14,500 nt of DNA from Alphaproteobacteria bacterium (lineage in GTDB: Bacteria; Pseudomonadota; Alphaproteobacteria; Sphingomonadales; Sphingomonadaceae): the NCBI GenBank assembly GCA_028293005.1, contig JAQGLH010000365.1, positions 1-14,500 of the forward strand, written 5' to 3'. The position numbers and the translations under genes were made by a program. The notes beneath the pieces are model-generated. The model worked only from the letters and a program-made list of their open reading frames with translations. It was not told the origin of the DNA and made no database searches. This document shows positions 1 to 7,060 of this stretch, in pieces (within the stretch, counting starts at the first letter, position 1; every line of letters starts with the position of its first letter).

Positions 1-75
1 GCGGGCGCGGTCGCGCGCCACCAAGCATAAGGACAGGAAGGAATTCCCGTCCTCCAACAAAGACCGGGAAAGCGG

Positions 76-720
76 ATGCGGGAGGTTTCGGACGAGCTAG
101 TGGCGATCGGCAGGACTTTGTCCACGGCCAGCCTGCACGAAGCCTGTGGGCGCCGGGGCGCATTGCCGTCCGCCATCAAGCCGGTTGCACGCTCGATGCG
201 CTTATGCGGCCGCGCTTTGCCGGTGAACTGCCCGCCGGGGGACAATCTCTGGCTCCACCATGCCATTTATGAGGCTCGGCGCGGCGACATATTGGTTGCC
301 GACACCGGCGAGGCGAGCGAGTTCGGCTATTGGGGCGAGGTGATGACTGTCGCCGCGATCGAGAGAGGCCTTGGCGGCCTTGTCATCAGCGGCGGGATCC
401 GCGACGCCGACCGCCTCGCCAGCCTTGGCTTCCCCGTATTTTCCGGTGCAATTTGCATACGTGGAACCGCGAAGGATCCGGCCTCGCCAGGGTCGATCGG
501 TGCTGCAGTGCGATTGAGCGACGTCACGGTCCACGCTGGCGACCTCGTTCTGGGTGACGCCGACGGCGTGCTTGTCGTCGCCGCCGAGGATGCTGCGGAG
601 GCGCTGCACGAAGCGGCTCGGCGCGACGAGGCCGAGGTGCGCATCTTCGAACGCCTGCGCGCGGGCGAGACGACGCTGCGCGTCTATCAGCTTCCTGCGC
701 TCGAATTGCGATCGGCATGA
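76..720 (+). CDS. RraA/LigK-family aldolase, candidate 4-carboxy-4-hydroxy-2-oxoadipate aldolase
   Basis: 214 aa, close to the usual size of the RraA-like / HMG-CHA aldolase family. This family is cytosolic, metal-dependent and cleaves 4-hydroxy-4-carboxy-2-oxoacids to pyruvate plus oxaloacetate or pyruvate; many members also decarboxylate oxaloacetate. Of the three family members here this looks most like a genuine LigK/GalC aldolase: PGDN at 54-57, YWGE at 85-88, the hallmark Arg-Asp pair R109-D110 in SGGIRD (Arg for the carboxylate, Asp for the metal-bound water), then a FPVFSGAICIRGT segment and DADGV at 161-165. The ATG at 76 has only a loose purine stretch (gggaaag) upstream. The stop overlaps the next start (ATGA at 717-720), so translation is probably coupled. 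Family membership is confident. CHA aldolase activity is inferred and fits the LigJ-like and LigB-like genes downstream in the window. Plain RraA (an RNase E inhibitor) is unlikely in this setting. Confidence 0.85.
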   Translation: MREVSDELVAIGRTLSTASLHEACGRRGALPSAIKPVARSMRLCGRALPVNCPPGDNLWLHHAIYEARRGDILVADTGEASEFGYWGEVMTVAAIERGLGGLVISGGIRDADRLASLGFPVFSGAICIRGTAKDPASPGSIGAAVRLSDVTVHAGDLVLGDADGVLVVAAEDAAEALHEAARRDEAEVRIFERLRAGETTLRVYQLPALELRSA

Positions 721-1397
721 CGGGCGCCCAGGACAGCGAATTGATCAAAAGGCTGCGCAGGCTCGACGCGTGCGCCATCTCCGACGCGCTCGACATGCTT
801 GGGCATCGCGGTGCGGCTCTTGGCCTCAGCGCGCTCACCACCAACCGGCGGATTGGCGGACGGGCGGTGACGGTGCAGCTCGGCCCCGCCGATGGCCGAT
901 CGTCGCGCCGTCATCTGGGCACCGAAGCGGTCGACGCCTCCGATTCCGAATGCGTGCTGGTCATTGCCCATCGGGGGCGGACCGACGTCTCCGGCTGGGG
1001 CGGCTTGCTGTCCGCCGGGGCGACGCAACGAGGGATAGCGGGCGTGATCGTCGACGGCGCGTGTCGCGACATCGACGAGAGCCGCGAGATGGGTCTGCCG
1101 ATCTTCGCCCGCTGCACCGTGCCGGTGACCGCGCGCGGACGGATCATCGAATATGATTGGAATGTTCCGGTCGAGATCGCGGGGATCGGTGTTGCTCCCG
1201 GAGATTTGGTCATCGCCGATGGAAGCGGGGTGGTGTTCGTTCCGCGCGAACGCGCGGCTGAGGTCATAGCCTTGGCCGAGACGATCGCAGCAAAGGAGGC
1301 TCGCATGATGGCCGACGTGCGCGCCGGCAAGCCAGTGACTTCCGTCATGGGCAGCAATTACGAGCATATGCTTGCCGAGGATGAAGATGCAGCCTGA
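717..1397 (+). CDS. RraA-like family protein, second tandem copy
   Basis: 226 aa. It belongs to the same fold family as its two neighbours but is clearly divergent. The Arg-Asp pair is kept (R117-D118 in VDGACRDID), as is the PGDLVIADGSGVV block at 161-173. The PGDN loop seen in the first copy is absent, and the WGE acidic position reads GWGG (93-96), so an active-site carboxylate present in the first copy may be missing. The C-terminal helix (EARMMADVRAG) and the motif order match other RraA-like proteins annotated as aldolases or oxaloacetate decarboxylases. The ATG overlaps the upstream stop by 4 nt and has no clear Shine-Dalgarno sequence, suggesting translational coupling. The role could be oxaloacetate decarboxylation, aldol cleavage of a different hydroxy-oxo acid, or a non-catalytic partner subunit. 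The sequence does not decide between these. Confidence 0.8.
   Translation: MTGAQDSELIKRLRRLDACAISDALDMLGHRGAALGLSALTTNRRIGGRAVTVQLGPADGRSSRRHLGTEAVDASDSECVLVIAHRGRTDVSGWGGLLSAGATQRGIAGVIVDGACRDIDESREMGLPIFARCTVPVTARGRIIEYDWNVPVEIAGIGVAPGDLVIADGSGVVFVPRERAAEVIALAETIAAKEARMMADVRAGKPVTSVMGSNYEHMLAEDEDAA
1377..1380 (+). promoter_or_regulatory. Shine-Dalgarno deciding the start of the third RraA-like gene
   Basis: GAGG lies inside the end of the preceding coding sequence, 6 nt before the ATG at 1387. It is directly abutted to the alternative ATG at 1381 and lies downstream of the TTG at 1372. Spacing therefore favours 1387. Confidence 0.5.
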
Positions 1398-2037
1398 CAT
1401 CGCGACGCTCTTCGCCGGGCTCAGCTGCAGCGATCTCAGCGATGCGATGGATCGCCTCGGCATCGATTGCCAATGCACCGGCATCATGCCGCTCGACCGC
1501 AGCTTTCAGCTGACCGGCCAGGCCTGGACGCTGCGTTACAGCCCCACCGGATTGGATGGCGGAACGGTCGGCGATTATATCGACGATCTCGGGCCGGGGC
1601 AGGTAGTCGTCCTCGACAATCGCGGCCGGATGGACGCCACCGTGTGGGGAGACCTGCTCACCTCGACAGCCTCGCGCCGCAACGTCGCCGGAACCGTAAT
1701 CGATGGCGTTTGCCGCGACATCGACCGTGCGCTCGAGCTCAATTACCCGATCTTTTCGCGTGGCCATTGGATGCGGACCGGAAAGGATCGCGTCCGCGTC
1801 GAGGCGATCGGCGAGCCGGTGATCATCGGCAATATCCGCGTCAAGCCGGGGGATTGGCTCCGCGGCGACGGCGACGGGCTGGTGGCGATTGCCGCATCGC
1901 GCGCGGAGGAGGTCCTCGCCGTGGCGCAGGAAATCCACGACGCGGAGGAGCAGATCCGGGCTGCCGTCCTGCAGGGTGCGGACCTTCGCGAAGCTCGCGC
2001 CGCCTATAATTATCATCAGCTCCAGAGCCGGAAATGA
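1387..2037 (+). CDS. RraA-like family protein, third tandem copy
   Basis: 216 aa from the ATG at 1387. This start is preferred because GAGG at 1377-1380 lies 6 nt upstream; an ATG at 1381 and a TTG at 1372 are also in frame. The gene overlaps the end of the second copy by 11 nt. Family features: SCSDLSDAMDRLG near the N-terminus, VWGD at 86-89 (Asp where the first copy has Glu and the second has Gly), the Arg-Asp pair R110-D111 in DGVCRDID, and a RVKPGDWLRGDGDGLV block around 151-166. It ends in a helix of alternating acidic and basic residues and a YNYHQLQ tail. It resembles the second copy more than the first in the CRDID segment. Activity on a hydroxy-oxo acid or oxaloacetate is inferred from family and context; the exact substrate is unknown. 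Confidence 0.8.
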   Translation: MQPDIATLFAGLSCSDLSDAMDRLGIDCQCTGIMPLDRSFQLTGQAWTLRYSPTGLDGGTVGDYIDDLGPGQVVVLDNRGRMDATVWGDLLTSTASRRNVAGTVIDGVCRDIDRALELNYPIFSRGHWMRTGKDRVRVEAIGEPVIIGNIRVKPGDWLRGDGDGLVAIAASRAEEVLAVAQEIHDAEEQIRAAVLQGADLREARAAYNYHQLQSRK

Positions 2038-2216
2038 GGCTCCGCGGTCCATTGCTCGCTCGGCGCTCGAGGCTGCCCGAGGCAGGCCAGTGCCGAACGG
2101 CCGCGCCTTGTCGGGGGGCAGGCATTCGGGCCCGTGCCTCCGTCGACAGGACGGAAGGGGATGCTCGCAGATCAACGGGTGACTGAAGAAATGTAAGAAC
2201 AAGAAGGAGAGGGGAA
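2038..2216 (+). promoter_or_regulatory. 179-nt leader between aldolase-family genes and TonB receptor
   Basis: No protein-coding gene is supported here. Two short self-complementary elements are visible: a 5-bp stem with a 3-nt loop at 2073-2085 (CTGCC-CGA-GGCAG), and an interrupted palindrome at 2120-2139 (AGGCA, two unpaired T, CGGGCCCG, TGCCT). A strong ribosome binding site (AGGAG at 2205-2209, 7 nt before the ATG) closes the region. I see no convincing sigma70 hexamers and no U-tract after either hairpin. The gap may hold a separate promoter for the receptor and P450 or a processing/attenuation site; the sequence alone does not show which. Confidence 0.35.
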
Positions 2217-4508
2217 ATGGCACGATCAAATGGGGTGTCGATCATTGCATTGCTGGCAGGGCTGATGGCGCCGGGAATCGCGGCGGCGCACACCCAATCG
2301 ACGACGGCGCCGCTGCCGCCTGCGCCAGGCGAGCAGCAAAGCGATCAGCGCGATCGGCGCGATCAAGGCAGTTCGAACGATATCATCGTGACCGCGCAGC
2401 GGCGCGACCAGGCGCTGCAGGACGTGCCGATCTCGATCACGGCGCTCACCGCGGCGCAGCTGGACAACACGGGGACGACATCGACCGAGTCGCTTTCGGT
2501 GGCGGTGCCCGGGCTCGTGATGAGCAATCAGCGGGGCGGTTTGACGCCGTTCCTGCGCGGGGTCGGAAGTCCGACGGGAGGCGTCGGCACCGAGAGCAGC
2601 ATCGCGATGTACGTCGACGGCGTCTACATCGCCTCCGCCGCGGGCAGCTTCTTTTCGTTCAACAATATCGAGCGGATCGAGGTGCTGAAGGGGCCGCAGG
2701 GCACCTTGTTCGGACGCAACGCGACGGGCGGCCTCATTCAGATCATCACGCGCGAGCCGAGCCAGAATTTCACACTCGACGCAACGCTTGGCTACGCCAA
2801 TTATAACACGGTGACCGGATCGGTTTATGCGAGCGGCCCGGTCTCCTCGGTGACGGCGGCCGATTTCGCCTTCTACATCCGCCGGCAGGGCGACGGCTGG
2901 GGCCACAATCTGCTCCTCGGCGAGGAGGTCAACATCAACGACGAGCTGGCCTTCCGCTCGAGCTTCCTGATCAAGCCGAATGACGATTTTTCGATCCGGC
3001 TCACGGCGGATTACAACAACCAGCAGTCGGACGTCGGCCAGGCGCGGCAGCTCATTCCCGGTTGGGTGGCGTTCGATCGCGTGACGATGATGAAAGGCAC
3101 GATCTGGGACACGAACAGCGACGTCCCACGCATCTTCGACATGATGACATGGGGCCTCTCGGCGCGCGTCAAATACGACCTCGGGCCCGCCGAGCTGACC
3201 AGTACGACTGCTTATCGCAATTATCGCAAGTTCTCGCGTTTCGATCAGGACGGAGGGCCGGTGAAGGTGATCGACGCGCCGATCCTCGACGATACCGACA
3301 CGTTCCAGCAGGAATTGCTGCTGGTCGGCGGCTCCGACAAGTTCGATTGGACGACGGGCGTCTTCTATTTCTATTCGAAGGCGGTCAACGATCCGCTCGG
3401 CATCAGAAGCGCCGCGATTCCGCCTCAGAATCTCGACCGCTTCTCGGATCAGCGCACAAGGTCCTATTCGGCCTTCGCCCAGGCGACCTTCAGCATCACG
3501 CCGACCACCCGGCTCACCGGCGGTCTGCGCTACACGCACGAGAAAAGGAAGATTATCGCCAGCGAGGTGGCAGTGGCGGGAAATCCGCGCGGCGCCGGCA
3601 CGGTGCTGCGGGTCCTGAGCCCCGACACCGATCCGCTTGCGCGCCAGACCGCAAACAAGCTGACTTGGCGCGCGGCGATCGACCAGGACATCACGCCGGA
3701 CGTGCTGGTCTATGCGAGCGCGAGCCGCGGCTTCCGTTCGGGAAGCTACAACAACACCAATCCTTTCACCCCGCCGGTACGACCCGAGGTGCTCGACGCC
3801 TACGAAGTTGGCCTCAAGTCGCAATTCTGGGATCACAGGATCACGTTCAACGCGGCCGGCTTCTATTACGATTTCCAGGACATCCAGCAGACCCGCTCGG
3901 AAGGCGGCGTGATCGTCAACTTCAACGCGGCGCAAGCGACGATCAAGGGCATCGAGGCCGAAACGAGCGTCCGTTTCCCGATGGGCGAAGGGCAGCTCGA
4001 ATTGCGTGGTGCGGCGACCTATCTCGACGGCAAATATGACAGCTTCAAGAATGCGCCATTCGTTTACAACCCGCCGGCGGTGTGCACGCCGGGCGGCCCG
4101 ACTCCCGGCGTGCTCCTGCCCGGGCCACGCGCGCCGGGCGGCGTCACCTGCGCGGGAGACGCCTCGGGAAACGACACGATCCAGTCGCCTAAATGGTCGG
4201 GCAATATCTCGGCGGAACTGACCGTGCCGGCGGCAATGGGCACGTTTGGCGCCAATGTCACCTACAGTATAACCGACGATTTCTTCTGGACACCGGACGA
4301 GCTATTCCCCGAGAATGGGTATGGCCTGCTCAACGGCCAGCTCAGCCTGACGGCGCCGGATGAGAGCTGGCGAATCGCGGTATGGGGCAAGAATCTCACC
4401 AAGACCGAATATTATAATTGGATCAGCGCCGGGGGTGTCGGCGCGCACGGAGCGCCAGGCGCGCCACGGACTTACGGAATCACCTTGAGCATGAAATACG
4501 GGAAATGA
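2217..4508 (+). CDS. TonB-dependent outer-membrane receptor
   Basis: 763 aa, typical of sphingomonad TonB-dependent receptors. A Sec signal peptide is visible (positive MARSNG, hydrophobic 8-23, likely cleavage after AAA at 22-24). Then come a Pro/Gln/Asp-rich linker, a TonB-box-like DIIVTAQR at 55-62, and a plug domain (DVPISITAL, VPGL, FLRGVG, YVDGVYI, IERIEVLKGPQGTLFGRNATGG at about 69-172). The rest is a long barrel of alternating aromatic strands with the usual ASRGFRSGSYNN motif about two thirds along. A Gly/Pro-rich loop flanked by C623 and C645 probably carries an extracellular disulfide. It would import a substrate across the outer membrane using TonB/ExbBD. The start has a strong AGGAG Shine-Dalgarno. 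Co-localisation with catabolic oxygenases suggests uptake of an aromatic compound, as known for lignin-biphenyl receptors in Sphingobium, rather than a siderophore; this is inference. A TonB-dependent vitamin or siderophore role cannot be excluded. Confidence 0.95.
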   Translation: MARSNGVSIIALLAGLMAPGIAAAHTQSTTAPLPPAPGEQQSDQRDRRDQGSSNDIIVTAQRRDQALQDVPISITALTAAQLDNTGTTSTESLSVAVPGLVMSNQRGGLTPFLRGVGSPTGGVGTESSIAMYVDGVYIASAAGSFFSFNNIERIEVLKGPQGTLFGRNATGGLIQIITREPSQNFTLDATLGYANYNTVTGSVYASGPVSSVTAADFAFYIRRQGDGWGHNLLLGEEVNINDELAFRSSFLIKPNDDFSIRLTADYNNQQSDVGQARQLIPGWVAFDRVTMMKGTIWDTNSDVPRIFDMMTWGLSARVKYDLGPAELTSTTAYRNYRKFSRFDQDGGPVKVIDAPILDDTDTFQQELLLVGGSDKFDWTTGVFYFYSKAVNDPLGIRSAAIPPQNLDRFSDQRTRSYSAFAQATFSITPTTRLTGGLRYTHEKRKIIASEVAVAGNPRGAGTVLRVLSPDTDPLARQTANKLTWRAAIDQDITPDVLVYASASRGFRSGSYNNTNPFTPPVRPEVLDAYEVGLKSQFWDHRITFNAAGFYYDFQDIQQTRSEGGVIVNFNAAQATIKGIEAETSVRFPMGEGQLELRGAATYLDGKYDSFKNAPFVYNPPAVCTPGGPTPGVLLPGPRAPGGVTCAGDASGNDTIQSPKWSGNISAELTVPAAMGTFGANVTYSITDDFFWTPDELFPENGYGLLNGQLSLTAPDESWRIAVWGKNLTKTEYYNWISAGGVGAHGAPGAPRTYGITLSMKYGK

Positions 4509-4537
4509 ACCCGCCCTCGCATTGAACGGAGTTGTCG

Positions 4538-5770
4538 ATGGAGCAAGCAGTCGCCGACGTCGATTTCACCAAGGTCAAGCAGCTCGGGAACAGGCTTCTC
4601 GATCAGCTTGCCGACATGCGTACGCAGTCGCCGATCCTGTGGAGCGAGCGCCAGCAGGCGTGGATCGTCAATGGTCATGCGGAGGTGGTCGAGGGCTTCC
4701 GCGGCCAGCTTCCGCTCAGCGCGAACCGGTTTGGCCGGATTTTTTCGATGATCCCCCAGGAAGAGGCAATGCGGCGCATTCCCTATACGCTCGAGGTTGC
4801 GCCGCGTTTCCTCATCAGCCTCGATCCGCCCGAACAGCAGCGCCTGCGCAAGCTGATGCTGCGGGCGTTCAGCCGCCGTGTCGCGGAAAACTACCGGCCG
4901 TTCGCGCAGGCGGCGATCGCCGCTACGCTCGATTCCCTCTCCGGTGAGGTCGAGTTTGTCGAGCAGGTCGCGCGGCAGGTGCCGGCGCGGCTGATCCTCA
5001 AGCTGATGGGGTTGGACGAGGCGCATCTGCCACGCCTGCGGAAATGGGCTTGGGCCCTTGTCTCGGGCCTTGCCGGAGGCGGGACCACCTTCGAGATGCT
5101 CGATGCTTGCGAGGCAGCGATGCTCGAGATGCGTGAGCTGTTCCTGCGCGAAATCGACGATCGCCGCCGCGCCCCCGGCGATGATTTCATCTCCGCGCTG
5201 GTCACGGCCGAAGAAGACGGCGATCGTCTTTCCGAGGAGGATATTCTCGCCACCTGCTATCTCACGCTGATCGCTGGTCACGACACCACGGCCAACACCA
5301 TCGCGCTTGGCACAGCCGCGCTTGCAAAGGATCGCGATGCCTGGATGACGTTCCGCGACGAAAGTCAGGATTTGTCCGGCCCGGTCATGGAGCTGATGCG
5401 ATATGTCGCGATGTCGACCAGCATGGCGCGCATAGTGACCGAGGATTTCGACTGGAACGGTAACAAGCTGCGCCAGGGCGACCTCGTCTGGCTGATGATT
5501 GCCGGTGCCAATCGCGATCCGGCGGTGTTCGACGATCCCGATAGCCTGCGCCTGTCGCGGCCGCAGAACCACAGCATGGTGTTTGCGCCCGGGCTCCATT
5601 TCTGCATCGGTCATTTCCTCGCCAAGATGCAGGTCGAGGAGTTTTTCCGCGCGCTGGTGACTCGCTTCGATCGCGTCGAGCTGCTCGATGACGAGCTCGA
5701 TTGGGGAACCAGTCTCAGCTTTCGGGGTCTGCAAAGCCTGAACGCGAGGCTCGTGCCGCGCGGCGAGTGA
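4538..5770 (+). CDS. Cytochrome P450 monooxygenase (bacterial class I type)
   Basis: 410 aa, normal length for a soluble bacterial P450. I-helix oxygen-activation motif A246-G247-H248-D249-T250-T251; K-helix ExxR as E285-L-M-R288; heme-binding loop FAPGLHFCIG at 349-358 with the thiolate ligand C356; also RLRKLMLRAFS (C-helix) and ANRDPAVFDDPD. No membrane anchor. The ATG at 4538 is chosen over an in-frame TTG at 4532 because GGAG at 4528-4531 is 6 nt upstream. It starts 29 nt after the receptor gene, so the two are probably co-transcribed. It should hydroxylate or O-dealkylate an organic substrate and needs a ferredoxin plus ferredoxin reductase. The putidaredoxin-type ferredoxin encoded at 9152-9469 is a plausible partner; no reductase is present. 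The substrate cannot be read from sequence. Its 3' end faces the convergent SDR gene with only 10 nt between stop codons. Confidence 0.95.
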   Translation: MEQAVADVDFTKVKQLGNRLLDQLADMRTQSPILWSERQQAWIVNGHAEVVEGFRGQLPLSANRFGRIFSMIPQEEAMRRIPYTLEVAPRFLISLDPPEQQRLRKLMLRAFSRRVAENYRPFAQAAIAATLDSLSGEVEFVEQVARQVPARLILKLMGLDEAHLPRLRKWAWALVSGLAGGGTTFEMLDACEAAMLEMRELFLREIDDRRRAPGDDFISALVTAEEDGDRLSEEDILATCYLTLIAGHDTTANTIALGTAALAKDRDAWMTFRDESQDLSGPVMELMRYVAMSTSMARIVTEDFDWNGNKLRQGDLVWLMIAGANRDPAVFDDPDSLRLSRPQNHSMVFAPGLHFCIGHFLAKMQVEEFFRALVTRFDRVELLDDELDWGTSLSFRGLQSLNARLVPRGE

Positions 5771-5780
5771 CCGGCGCCGC

Positions 5781-6539
5781 TCAGCTCATCGCCGCGCCGC
5801 CGTCGACCACCAGCGTTTGGCCGCTGATGAAGTCGCTCGCCGGCGACGCAAGGAAGATCACCGTTCCCACCAGATCCTCCGGGAGCTGATCGCGCTTGAT
5901 CGATCGCATTGCGGCGATCGCCGATGTGAGCTCGCTCGTATACGCCGGGTTGGCCCGGACCTTCTCGCTCAAGGTGAAGCCCGGGCTGACCGCATTGACC
6001 CTGATGCCGTCGCTGCCGAGCTCGCGCGCCATGCTCCGCGTCATTGCGACCACCGCGCCTTTCGACGCGACATAATGCAGCAGCAGCGGCTGCCCGGCAT
6101 TGAACGTCGTCGAAGCGATGTTGATGACCTTGCCGTAGGATTTGGCGCGAAAATAGGGGAGTGCGGCGCGCACGCATTCGAACGGGCCGCGGGTGTTGAC
6201 TCGCATCACATCGTCCCATTCCTCGGAGCTGATCTGGTCGATCGGCTTGCGGCTCAAATTGCCGAACAGCGCGGCATTGTTGACGAGGATGTCCAATCCG
6301 CCGAACGCCTCGTTCACCTCCGCGAAGAAAGCGCCGATCGCCTCGCGATCGACGATGTCGACCACCTTGCCGATCGCCCGGCCTCCGCTCGCCTCGATCT
6401 CGCGGACGACCGGCGCCGGATCCTGCACATCGCACAGGCCGACCGCGGCGCCGGCGTCGGCAAGGCCGCGCGCGTAGGCGGCGCCGATGCCTTGCGCCGC
6501 GCCGCTGACGATCGCCACTTTTCCTTCGAGATCCGGCAT
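5781..6539 (-). CDS. SDR-family NAD(P)-dependent dehydrogenase
   Basis: 252 aa, classical short-chain dehydrogenase/reductase. Rossmann glycine motif G13-x3-G17-I-G19; acidic D37 at the end of strand beta-2 (favours NAD over NADP); NNAA at 87-90; N115; catalytic S143, Y156 and K160 (YVASK); SPGFT after beta-6; and the C-terminal SGQTLVVDGG. Its start is supported by GGGAG (complement of 6546-6550) 6 nt upstream of the ATG. It is the last gene of the minus-strand operon, 41 nt after the Rieske beta subunit. In such operons an SDR commonly oxidises the cis-dihydrodiol made by the oxygenase to a catechol, so a diol-dehydrogenase role is reasonable; oxidation of an alcohol made by the P450 is the alternative. 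A cis-diol role for this SDR rather than the one at 8356-9141 is not resolved. Confidence 0.92.
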   Translation of the reverse strand: MPDLEGKVAIVSGAAQGIGAAYARGLADAGAAVGLCDVQDPAPVVREIEASGGRAIGKVVDIVDREAIGAFFAEVNEAFGGLDILVNNAALFGNLSRKPIDQISSEEWDDVMRVNTRGPFECVRAALPYFRAKSYGKVINIASTTFNAGQPLLLHYVASKGAVVAMTRSMARELGSDGIRVNAVSPGFTLSEKVRANPAYTSELTSAIAAMRSIKRDQLPEDLVGTVIFLASPASDFISGQTLVVDGGAAMS

Positions 6540-6567
6540 TTTCTGCTCCCTTGATCGCGCTGCGCTG

Positions 6568-6589
6568 CCTCAGATGGGCCTCAGATGGG
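6568..6589 (-). repeat. Perfect 11-bp tandem duplication at the end of the beta-subunit gene
   Basis: CCTCAGATGGG occurs twice head to tail (6568-6578 and 6579-6589). One copy contains the beta-subunit stop codon and the other lies just beyond it, so the stop context is duplicated. Probably a small replication slippage event; function not evident. Confidence 0.8.
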
Positions 6590-7060
6590 GTAGACGAGAT
6601 AGCGGGGGGTGATGGTTGTATCGAGAACGACCTTTTTCGAGCGGAAGTGCGCTCCGGCCGGACCAATGACGATCTCGTCGAGATAGCTTCCGGTGGCGAG
6701 TATCTCGGAGCGCCCGCGCGTCGTCGTGTAAGCCACGATCAAATTGCTTTCGGCAGTGATTGCTCCGCTTGCGGCCACGCTCCAGTCGATTGGCTGGACG
6801 ATGTGGCGCGAGCTGTAATCCTCGAATGTGCCGTGCCACACCTCTGTGACGTATTTGACCCGGTCGAGGATACGGCCGCGGCTGTCGTCCATCATCAGTG
6901 CGATCGGCAGGCCTTGCTCCTCATTTTCCCTCACCATGCAGACATAGCTGCCGGGATCGTCGAAGCAGTCGGCCCAGGCGCTCATGTCGTTGCGCGCCAA
7001 AGCGCGGATGTAGCGACTTTGCAGCTGGATGAGGCAATTCAGCGCCTCTTCGTCAGTCAC
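6581..7060 (-). CDS. Aromatic-ring-hydroxylating dioxygenase, small (beta) subunit
   Basis: 159 aa, NTF2/SnoaL-like fold, slightly short for a Rieske dioxygenase beta subunit. Supporting features: the N-terminal helix pair EEALNCLIQLQSRYIRALARNDMSAWADCFDD, an RGRILDRVKYVTEVWHGTFED segment at about 60-80, and C-terminal strands ending in a KKVVLDTTITPRYLVYPI tail. This order is typical of BenB/XylY-like beta subunits. It starts at a GTG that overlaps the end of the alpha gene by 8 nt (stop TGA within GTGACTGA), so the pair is translationally coupled and should be made in stoichiometric amounts. It is structural and helps assemble the alpha3beta3 hexamer; the active site lies in alpha. Sequence identity to named beta subunits cannot be measured here, but position directly after a Rieske alpha gene makes the call firm. 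Confidence 0.88.
   Translation of the reverse strand: MTDEEALNCLIQLQSRYIRALARNDMSAWADCFDDPGSYVCMVRENEEQGLPIALMMDDSRGRILDRVKYVTEVWHGTFEDYSSRHIVQPIDWSVAASGAITAESNLIVAYTTTRGRSEILATGSYLDEIVIGPAGAHFRSKKVVLDTTITPRYLVYPI

Noticed and set aside
31..52. GGAC...GGAATTCC...GTCC partial palindrome upstream of the first gene
   Set aside because: Central GGAATTCC is symmetric, but the outer arms pair only across an uneven loop; too weak to call an operator so near the window edge.
2226..3935. 569-codon open frame on the minus strand opposite the TonB receptor
   Set aside because: Arg/Asp/Val-rich composition with no recognisable domain, lying antisense to a well-supported receptor; a frame shadow common in GC-rich DNA.
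4472..5734. 420-codon open frame opposite the P450
   Set aside because: Antisense shadow; the P450 frame carries all hallmark motifs, and this one is low-complexity with no domain.
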